Below, piece by piece: positions 57,933 to 64,000 of a DNA stretch of 64,000 nucleotides. Position 1 is the stretch's first letter. Every line of letters starts with the position of its first letter. A model generated the notes under the pieces. That model saw only the letters and a program-made list of their open reading frames with translations. It was not told where the DNA came from and did not search any database. This DNA is from Mycolicibacter sp. MU0102 (GTDB lineage: Bacteria > Actinomycetota > Actinomycetes > Mycobacteriales > Mycobacteriaceae). The stretch lies in the NCBI RefSeq assembly GCF_963378105.1, contig NZ_OY726398.1, positions 2,852,001-2,916,000 of the forward strand, given 5' to 3'. Position numbers and translations under genes: made by a program.

Positions 57933-58301
57933 TCAGCTCACCCCCTGTAGGTGCGTGATCTCTGGGACTCGGTTCCGCCCGATCCGCACCCCGATCACGT
58001 CGAGACGTACTTGGTCCCAGTGCGCCTGCTGGCCCACCAGCCAGGCACCGGCCAGCCGGCGCAACCTGCGCACCTTCTCCGGCCCCACCGCGTACGCCAG
58101 CCCGCCGAAACCCTCACCGCTGCGGGTCTTCACCTCGACGAACACCACGGTGCGCGCCACCGGGTCCGCGGCAATCACATCCAGTTCGCCGTACCGGCAG
58201 CGCCAATTGCGGGCCAGAATGGCCCAGCCCTGTTCGATCAGATGGTCGACGGCCAGTTGTTCTCCGAGCGCACCCAGCTCGGTGCGAGACATGGTTGTCA
58301 T
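57933..58301 (-). CDS. YraN/UPF0102 family nuclease-like protein
   Basis: A small protein with a Holliday-junction-resolvase-like endonuclease fold. The 122-residue product has the family block EQLAVDHLIEQGWAILARNWRCRYGELDVIA near residue 13 and the active-site-like VVFVEVKTRSGEGFGG near residue 50. The conserved Glu-Asp and Glu-Val-Lys are kept. It lies next to comM and dprA, as in most actinobacteria, suggesting a DNA-processing role. ATG 58301 was used; ATG 58289 is possible. Confidence 0.88.
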   Translation of the reverse strand: MTTMSRTELGALGEQLAVDHLIEQGWAILARNWRCRYGELDVIAADPVARTVVFVEVKTRSGEGFGGLAYAVGPEKVRRLRRLAGAWLVGQQAHWDQVRLDVIGVRIGRNRVPEITHLQGVS

Positions 58302-58360
58302 GCCGGTCAGGGTCGGTCAATGCCCCGACACCGTCGAGCCGAGACGATCCGAAATCAGCT

Positions 58361-58389
58361 GCCAGGCAGGCAGTTATCCCCAGCCTGGC
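58361..58389. repeat. Inverted repeat between ctaD and yraN
   Basis: GCCAGGC and GCCTGGC form a 7-bp perfect stem with a 15-base loop; on the plus strand TTTT follows. It lies 35 bases beyond the ctaD stop. No plus-strand gene would use it, so it may act as a weak terminator of ctaD. Low support. Confidence 0.3.
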
Positions 58390-58424
58390 TTTTCATCCAC
58401 AGCTGCAGATGCCGAGATTCCGGC

Positions 58425-60146
58425 TCACTCGCTGCGACCGCGGACCCGTTGCCGCTGCCCCACGTGGGCTTCGGCGTGCAACCGTTCCGTCATGTGGGGA
58501 TAGTGCAATTCGAAGGCGGGGCGGTTCGAGCGGATCCGGGGCAGTTCGGTGAAGTTGTGCCGCGGCGGCGGGCAGCTGGTGGCCCATTCCAAGGAGTTGC
58601 CGTGGCCCCACGGATCGTCAACGGTGACCGGCTCGCCGTAGCGGTAGCTGCGGAAGACGTTCCAGATGAACGGGAGCATGGAGACGCCCAAGACGAATGC
58701 GCCGACCGTCGCCACAATGTTCAACGGTTGGAAGCCGTCGGTGGCCAGGTAGTCGGCATAGCGCCGCGGCATCCCGGCCGCCCCGAGCCAATGCTGCACC
58801 AAAAAGGTGGTGTGAAAGCCGATCAGCGTCAGCCAGAAGTGGAGCTTGCCCAACCGCTCGTCGAGCAGTCGGCCGGTCATCTTCGGAAACCACAGATAGA
58901 TACCCGCGAAAGTGGCGAACACGATGGTGCCGAACAACACGTAGTGGAAGTGGGCAACGACGAAGTAGGTGTCGTGGACGTGGAAATCCAGTGAGGGGCT
59001 GGCCAACATCACACCGGTCAGGCCACCAAGCAAGAACGTCACCATAAACCCGATCGAGAACAGCATCGGCGTCTCGAAGGTCAGCTGTCCTCGCCACATC
59101 GTGCCGATCCAATTGACGTACTTGATGCCGGTCGGCACCGCGATCAGAAACGACATCAACGAGAAGAAGGGCAGCAGCACGGCCCCGGTCGCGAACATGT
59201 GGTGCGCCCAGACCGAGGCGGACAGGAAGACGATGGCCCACGAGGCGTAGATCAACGTGGTGTACCCGAACAGTGGCTTGCGACTGAATATGGGAAGTAC
59301 TTCGCCGATGATGCCCCAGAACGGTAGCGCCACGATGTAGACCTCGGGGTGCCCGAAGAACCAGAACAGGTGCTGCCACAGGATCGGCCCGCCATTGGCC
59401 GAGTCATAGACATGGGCGCCCAAGTGGCGCTCGGCGGCCAAACCGAACAACGCCGCAGTCAGGACGGGAAATGCCAGGAAGATCAAAACGCTGGTTGCCA
59501 CGATGTTCCAGGTGAAATTCGACATCCGAAACATCGTCATTCCGGGTGCGCGCAGGCAGACGACCGTGGTGACCATATTGACTGCGGCCAAGATGGTTCC
59601 GAGCCCCGACACGATGAGACCCACAATCCACAGGTCCGCGCCGGGGCCCGGTGAATGGACGCCGTCACTGAGTGGCGCGTAGCCGGTCCAGCCGAATTCC
59701 GCCGCGCCGCCGGGGGTGATGAATCCCGACAGGACCAGGATCCCGCCGAACAGGAACAGCCAGTACGACAGGGCGTTCAGGCGCGGAAACGCGACATCGG
59801 GCGCACCGATCTGCAGCGGCAACACCAGATTGGCGAAACCGAATGCGATCGGCGTGGCATACAACAGCAGCATGATCGTGCCGTGGATGGTGAACAGCTG
59901 GTTGTACTGCTCATTGGACAGAAACTGCAGGCCCGGTGCAGCCAGTTCGGCGCGCATCAGCAACGCCATCAGTCCCGCGGTCAGGAAGAAGCCGAAGGCG
60001 GTCACGACGTACATCTGGCCGATCACCTTGTGGTCGGTAATGGTCAGCAGCTTGACGACCGTCTCGCCGCGGGACTTGCCGCGCGGCGGGAATGGTCTAG
60101 ATGCAACGACCTCTGCGGGGGCCGTGCGCGCCTCGCCGAGGACCAT
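58425..60146 (-). CDS. ctaD: Cytochrome c oxidase subunit I (aa3 type)
   Basis: Catalytic subunit of the aa3 terminal oxidase. The 573-residue product has 12 transmembrane helices. The haem and Cu ligands are present: FTIHGTIMLLL (haem a), HPEVYIVALP (Cu-B, with the cross-linked Tyr), VWAHHMFATG (Cu-B) and AHFHYVLFG (haem a3 and a). The D-channel Asp is in GAPDVAFPRL and the K-channel Lys in TGIKYVNWIG. ATG 60146 has GGGAGAGC upstream. Several blocks differ from my memory of Rv3043c, and ctaE and serB2 are not beside it, so it may be a second ctaD. Confidence 0.93.
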   Translation of the reverse strand: MVLGEARTAPAEVVASRPFPPRGKSRGETVVKLLTITDHKVIGQMYVVTAFGFFLTAGLMALLMRAELAAPGLQFLSNEQYNQLFTIHGTIMLLLYATPIAFGFANLVLPLQIGAPDVAFPRLNALSYWLFLFGGILVLSGFITPGGAAEFGWTGYAPLSDGVHSPGPGADLWIVGLIVSGLGTILAAVNMVTTVVCLRAPGMTMFRMSNFTWNIVATSVLIFLAFPVLTAALFGLAAERHLGAHVYDSANGGPILWQHLFWFFGHPEVYIVALPFWGIIGEVLPIFSRKPLFGYTTLIYASWAIVFLSASVWAHHMFATGAVLLPFFSLMSFLIAVPTGIKYVNWIGTMWRGQLTFETPMLFSIGFMVTFLLGGLTGVMLASPSLDFHVHDTYFVVAHFHYVLFGTIVFATFAGIYLWFPKMTGRLLDERLGKLHFWLTLIGFHTTFLVQHWLGAAGMPRRYADYLATDGFQPLNIVATVGAFVLGVSMLPFIWNVFRSYRYGEPVTVDDPWGHGNSLEWATSCPPPRHNFTELPRIRSNRPAFELHYPHMTERLHAEAHVGQRQRVRGRSE

Positions 60147-60238
60147 TGCTCTCCCGTCACCACGCACAACAGCGATCAGCTGTGTGGCCGGGATACCCGT
60201 AGGGGGCGAGCCGAAAACCCGGGGCGACGATCCGTCGT

Positions 60239-60904
60239 TTAGCCGGCGTGCGCACCCGGTGCGCGAACGATCAACGGCACTCCGGGGAAGTAAGCCGCCA
60301 TCTCGGTGCGGGCACGACGCAACGCGGCGGTGCCGTAGCCCTTCTTGCGGTGTTCCGGATGAATCCAGATCCGCACGTTGACCTCACCGTGGTTGAGGTC
60401 GCCGAAGACCATCCCGACCTTCTGCCCGGCGTCGATGGCGACGAACAGCGCCGCGTCCTCGTCGTCGACGCGGGCCAGGGCCGAGCTGATCTCGTCGCCG
60501 ATGTCGCCGGCCGGTCGACCGGTCCCGTCGGCGCTCGCGCCGACGTCCGCGGTCCGATCCGCCAAAATGTCCCGGTCCTGCTCCCCGGAGAAGATCCGGA
60601 GCGCCAACGTCTCGCCGGAACTGGCCGGCCGGTCACCGAGGGTGAACGTCAGCTCGTTGTTCAAGTCGTTGAGCTCGTCGGCGATCTTGTCCCGCGACTC
60701 TTTGGTGAGCTGATCCAGCGACATTCCGATCACCGCTTCGCAGCCCAGCGGCGAGACACCCAGCAGATCCGCGATCGCCTGCACGGCCGACGCGCGGTCG
60801 TCCGAATCGACGATCACATCCAGCACCTCGTGGCGGCGTTCCATGGCCTTGAGCAGGGCATCTGTTATTTCACGGCGGGAGACGGCACGGTCGACAGCGG
60901 TCAT
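60239..60904 (-). CDS. GNAT acetyltransferase with GyrA-like N-terminus
   Basis: The 221-residue product has two parts. Residues 10-75 (LLKAMERRHEVLDVIV, then AVIGMSLDQLTKESRDKIADEL) resemble the helical end of the GyrA/ParC breakage-reunion domain, where the C-gate and long helices lie. Residues 95-215 form a GNAT fold with the acetyl-CoA loop HPEHRKKGYGTAALRRART near residue 182. I do not recognise a characterised homologue. It is monocistronic between ctaD and fadD13. Confidence 0.65.
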   Translation of the reverse strand: MTAVDRAVSRREITDALLKAMERRHEVLDVIVDSDDRASAVQAIADLLGVSPLGCEAVIGMSLDQLTKESRDKIADELNDLNNELTFTLGDRPASSGETLALRIFSGEQDRDILADRTADVGASADGTGRPAGDIGDEISSALARVDDEDAALFVAIDAGQKVGMVFGDLNHGEVNVRIWIHPEHRKKGYGTAALRRARTEMAAYFPGVPLIVRAPGAHAG

Positions 60905-60960
60905 AGGTGTCAGCCTAGACCGAACTGCACGCCGACGCGGGGGTGTTCATTTGCGAGGCG

Positions 60961-62472
60961 TCAGCCTGCGAATTGCTCGCGCAGGACCCGCTTGAGAACC
61001 TTGCCGGTCGGGTTACGCGGAATGGCGTCGGCGAAGATCACCTTCTTGGGCACCTTGTAGCGCGCGAGCCTGGCTCCGCACTCGGCGATGATGTGTTGTT
61101 CGCTGAGTTCGGCGTGATCGCCGACGACGATGGCGCACGCGATCTCTCCCCACTTCTCGTCGGGCAGACCGATGACGGCCACCTCGTTGACGCCGGGGAT
61201 TCCGATCACAACGTTCTCGATCTCCGCCGGGTAGATGTTCTCGCCGCCGGAGATGATCATGTCCTTGAGGCGATCCTTGATGTACAGGTAGCCCTCGTCG
61301 TCGATCTCGCCGATGTCACCGGTGCGAAACCAGCCGTCGTCGAAAGCGCCGCGGGTGGCGTCCGGGAGGTTCCAGTACTCCTTGAGCAAGAAATCGGCCT
61401 TGATCACGACTTCGCCTTCGCCGCGTTGGCTGATCACTCCGTCGTCGCGGCGTACCCGGACGTCGGCGAACATGCAGGCCCGCCCGGCGGATCCCACCTT
61501 GCGCAAGGCGTCGTCGCCGAGTAGCAGGGTTCCGCCGCCGCACGATTCGGTGAGCGCATAGCCCTGTACGACCTGCATGTTCTTGGCGGCGTACAGCTTG
61601 ATCAGCGGCTCGGGCATGGGAGCGCCGCCGGTGATGAAGAAGCGGAAGTCGGGCGCATCGAGTTCGTCGAACCCGGGCACTTGGCGCATGAAGTTCAGGA
61701 TCGCCGGCACCGCTCCCCCGATGGTCACCCGTTCTTGCACGATCAGCGTCCACACCGTCGCCGGGTCGAACTGCGGCATCGAGATCAAGGTGATGCCGCG
61801 CATGGCGCAGAAGATGACCGTGGTGAGCGCAGCCACGTGGAACATCGGCAGTGGCAGCAGCACCCGGTCTCCGGCACGCACATCGACGGTGAGCGACCAC
61901 GACGTTGCCGCCGAGTGCACGGAATCATGCGTGTGAACAACGCCTTTCGGGCTGCCCGTGGTTCCGGAGGTGTACATGATGAACAGGTTGTCCTGGTCGC
62001 CGCACTCGACATCGGGCTCCTTGGCATCCACGGCTGCGAGGCGTTCTTCCAGCGAGCCGGCACCGCCTGCCGCCGGCACCCAGTCGGTGACAGTGCAGGG
62101 ATGGCTGCCGCCCGCCCGCACCGCGTCGGCTACCGCCGTGAATTCGGCACCGTAGATCAGTGCTTTGCTGCCGCTGTTGGACGCGATGAACTCCAGTTCC
62201 GGTGCGGCGAGGCGGGTATTGAGGGGCACGACGACGACCCCGATCTTGGCCGCGCCGTAGAACAGGCCGCAGAACTCGACGCTATTGGGCATCAGCAGCG
62301 CCACCCGGTCGCCCTTGCCGAGACCGAGCGAGATGAGCACGGCGGCACAGCGATTGGCTAACTCATTGAGCTGCGTGTAGTTCAGCCGCACCGCTGACGA
62401 CGGCTCGACGTAGGCCTCTAGCCCGGGGCTGACGACGGCACGTTGTGCGAGCATGGCGCCGATGTTCTTCAT
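60961..62472 (-). CDS. fadD13: Fatty-acyl-CoA synthetase FadD13
   Basis: Activates long-chain fatty acids to acyl-CoA at the membrane. The 503-residue product matches what I recall of M. tuberculosis FadD13 (Rv3089): start MKNIGAMLAQRAVVSPGLEAYVEPS (in part), P-loop MYTSGTTGSPKG near residue 167, GYALTESCGGG, GWFRTGDIGEIDDEG and PRNPTGKVLKRVL near the C-terminus. It overlaps tgs4 by four bases and is the last gene of a mymA-type operon, which in M. tuberculosis is acid-induced and needed for envelope lipids. Confidence 0.93.
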   Translation of the reverse strand: MKNIGAMLAQRAVVSPGLEAYVEPSSAVRLNYTQLNELANRCAAVLISLGLGKGDRVALLMPNSVEFCGLFYGAAKIGVVVVPLNTRLAAPELEFIASNSGSKALIYGAEFTAVADAVRAGGSHPCTVTDWVPAAGGAGSLEERLAAVDAKEPDVECGDQDNLFIMYTSGTTGSPKGVVHTHDSVHSAATSWSLTVDVRAGDRVLLPLPMFHVAALTTVIFCAMRGITLISMPQFDPATVWTLIVQERVTIGGAVPAILNFMRQVPGFDELDAPDFRFFITGGAPMPEPLIKLYAAKNMQVVQGYALTESCGGGTLLLGDDALRKVGSAGRACMFADVRVRRDDGVISQRGEGEVVIKADFLLKEYWNLPDATRGAFDDGWFRTGDIGEIDDEGYLYIKDRLKDMIISGGENIYPAEIENVVIGIPGVNEVAVIGLPDEKWGEIACAIVVGDHAELSEQHIIAECGARLARYKVPKKVIFADAIPRNPTGKVLKRVLREQFAG

Positions 62473-63866
62473 GGTTTCCTCCGTGTCGTGGCCTGCAGTC
62501 TCTGGAATGACTGGTCCATCAACCGGGCCAGTCTCAGGGGTTCGTCCACGGCCTCCGGGGCGGCGCCGATGGCGATGCGGACGGTGTCGTTGACGCTGGC
62601 GAAGGTGACGTTGAGTCCGGCGCCGGGCGGCAGAATCGGCAGGCCCAGAAAGGCGACCAGTGGTGCACCGGCCAGGTAGAGCTGTTCGGTGGGGCCCTTC
62701 ATGTTCGAGATCACCACGTTGGCGCTGGGCGCGTTTCCCAAACCGGGCAGGGAGTCTGACACGGCCATGCTGCCGGCCAACAGCAGCGCGTAGACCTGAC
62801 GCGAGGTCGTCTGCATCCGGCGGCCCTTGTCCTTGGCCTTCTTGGTGGCGCCGTTGATCTGGCGCAACCGCTCACCGATATCCACCCCGGGAGCGCCCAT
62901 CGAGATCAGTTCGGCGCTTACCTGATTGCCGCCCGCCCCGCCGGACTCATGAGGCCCCTCACGCAGCGACATGGGCATGAAGGCCACCAGCGGCCGGTCG
63001 GCGGGCGCCCCGCGCTCGCCGAGGTAGGTGTGCAGGGCGTCGTCGATGACGGTCATGACGACGTCGTTGACGGAGGTGTTGGTAGCCGTGGCCACCTTCT
63101 TGACGTCGGCGAGCGGCAGCCCGGCGTCGGCGTAGGCGCGCGCAGCCGATTTCGCGGTGTTGTTGAACAACGTTCGTTGCGCCGTGAACGGCACCGACGC
63201 CATGCGCGGCTTCAGGTGCAGCGCCTGCACGCCGAACTCGACGATGTCGGCTCCGATGCCGAGCATGTCTGCGGGCAGCTTGGTCAGTCCCCGCAGCTGC
63301 CCCTGCAGCCGCTGGGTCTGGGAAGCCCTGGGACGCCGACGACGCACCTCGGCACCGCCCTGGGGCGCCATCCACGGGGCCGCCAGTCGCTCGTCATCGG
63401 GCGAGGCGCTCATGAAGTTGCGCATCACCCGCAGCCCGCCTTCACCGTCGATGAGGGCGTGGTGCACCTTGATCATGACAGCGAGACAGTCGTTTTCGAG
63501 GCCGTCGATGATGTAGCACTCCCAGAGTGGCCGGCTGCGGTCGAGCAGCCCGCTGTTGAGCGTGGAAACCAGCTCATAGAACTGCGCCATGGAGCCGGGC
63601 GCCGGCAGGTCGATCTGGCGGACGTGGTTGGCCAGGTCTGGCTCGACGTCCTGCCACGCCGCAATACCGGTGCCGGCCCAGGTGAGTTTGTGCGTGAAGG
63701 GCTTGACCGCCTGGCTGCGTCGATAGGCGTCGAACAGCCGGGGCCCGAAGGTCGATTCCTGCCCCTGCGGCTTCTTGAAGATCGTCATGGCAGCCATGTG
63801 TAGTGGCCGGTTTGGGTTCTCCAACAACAGAAAGGTCAGGTCGGTAGGGCTAATCATTTGACTCAT
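62469..63866 (-). CDS. tgs4: Wax ester synthase/diacylglycerol acyltransferase Tgs4
   Basis: Makes triacylglycerol or wax esters from acyl-CoA. The 465-residue product has the catalytic motif HHALIDG at residues 135-141, and the family blocks NDVVMTVIDDALHTYL, NVVISNMKGPTEQLYLAG and GAGLNVTFASVNDTVRIAIG. It matches my memory of Rv3088. Start ATG 63866 overlaps the stop of the preceding DGAT gene and its own stop overlaps fadD13, so the operon is tightly coupled. Confidence 0.9.
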   Translation of the reverse strand: MSQMISPTDLTFLLLENPNRPLHMAAMTIFKKPQGQESTFGPRLFDAYRRSQAVKPFTHKLTWAGTGIAAWQDVEPDLANHVRQIDLPAPGSMAQFYELVSTLNSGLLDRSRPLWECYIIDGLENDCLAVMIKVHHALIDGEGGLRVMRNFMSASPDDERLAAPWMAPQGGAEVRRRRPRASQTQRLQGQLRGLTKLPADMLGIGADIVEFGVQALHLKPRMASVPFTAQRTLFNNTAKSAARAYADAGLPLADVKKVATATNTSVNDVVMTVIDDALHTYLGERGAPADRPLVAFMPMSLREGPHESGGAGGNQVSAELISMGAPGVDIGERLRQINGATKKAKDKGRRMQTTSRQVYALLLAGSMAVSDSLPGLGNAPSANVVISNMKGPTEQLYLAGAPLVAFLGLPILPPGAGLNVTFASVNDTVRIAIGAAPEAVDEPLRLARLMDQSFQRLQATTRRKP

Positions 63867-64000
63867 TGGGCGATCTCATTCGTTTCAGTAGCGGCAAGCA
63901 GAGCGTTCAGTTCATCGACGAAGTGGCCGAAGAGTTCCCAGCCGTCGTCGAGGACTTCCCGGTCCGCCAGCATGCAGATGTTGGCCCGCCCGCAGTAACT
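63863..64000 (-). CDS. WS/DGAT-family acyltransferase, C-terminal fragment
   Basis: Only the last 45 residues are in the window; the gene continues beyond the right edge. The fragment begins SYCGRANICMLADREVLDDG and runs ELFGHFVDELNALLA, the usual C-terminus of the WS/DGAT family. By position it corresponds to Rv3087 of the mymA operon. It overlaps the tgs4 start by four bases (ATGA). Catalytic motif not visible. Confidence 0.8.
   Translation of the reverse strand, partial: SYCGRANICMLADREVLDDGWELFGHFVDELNALLAATETNEIAQ

Noticed and set aside
1..64000. tRNA, rRNA, insertion sequences, prophage
   Set aside because: I saw no cloverleaf-like sequence, rRNA core, transposase or phage gene. A tRNAscan-SE and ISfinder run would settle this.

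Overview
The window is high-GC actinobacterial DNA and reads as the chromosome of a mycobacterium (Mycobacterium sensu lato). The evidence is mycothione reductase, the EfpA exporter, Rip1, a wax ester synthase/FadD13 pair of the mymA type, a FadD-type fatty-acyl-AMP ligase, a DUF732 secreted protein, and long stretches whose gene order I recall from M. tuberculosis around Rv2839c-Rv2898c. Comparisons with M. tuberculosis are from memory, not from a search. I saw no rRNA, tRNA, insertion sequence, prophage or CRISPR array, and no gap between genes longer than about 240 bases.

Layout. Positions 1-4161 (minus): rimP-nusA-ylxR-infB, with infB running off the left edge. 4354-5677 (plus): a Tat-type lipoprotein candidate, a DUF4439 ferritin-like protein and a DUF732 secreted protein. 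5674-11861 (minus): proS, two tandem EfpA-type exporters and cysG. 11937-16632: mqo and mtr diverge from a 38-bp promoter region, then an acyl-CoA dehydrogenase. 16711-17331: a DUF2510 membrane protein in visibly more AT-rich DNA. 17553-25186 (minus): SDR, aldehyde dehydrogenase, class-I amidotransferase, glnA-like ligase, FAAL, a degenerate alpha/beta hydrolase and mapB. The glnA/amidotransferase/aldehyde dehydrogenase set resembles gamma-glutamylated amine breakdown. 25209-33538 (minus): DUF1707 protein, penicillin-binding lipoprotein, GNAT, ispG-rip1-dxr, VOC protein and AraC regulator. 33627-35918 (plus): DUF2236 oxygenase, small membrane protein, TetR and DUF2631 protein. 36064-39462 (minus): rlmN, cdsA, frr and pyrH.

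The most striking block is 39640-46968 (plus). An ArsR-family regulator is followed by six overlapping genes for a membrane complex of the formate hydrogenlyase/complex I family (hycG-like, HyfB-like, hycD, hycP, hycQ, hycE). It corresponds to Rv0081-Rv0087 of M. tuberculosis. The large subunit HycE has lost all four cysteines that would hold the Ni-Fe centre, so it is unlikely to be a hydrogenase. The block sits where M. tuberculosis keeps other genes, between pyrH and the MarR regulator Rv2887.

The right part returns to the conserved order: marR, amiC, tsf-rpsB (with a strong terminator), an M23 peptidase, alpha/beta hydrolase, xerC, a lactate 2-monooxygenase-like enzyme, a siderophore-interacting protein, dprA, comM and yraN. 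After a synteny break come ctaD, a GNAT protein with a GyrA-like N-terminus, and the tail of a mymA-type operon (DGAT fragment, tgs4, fadD13).
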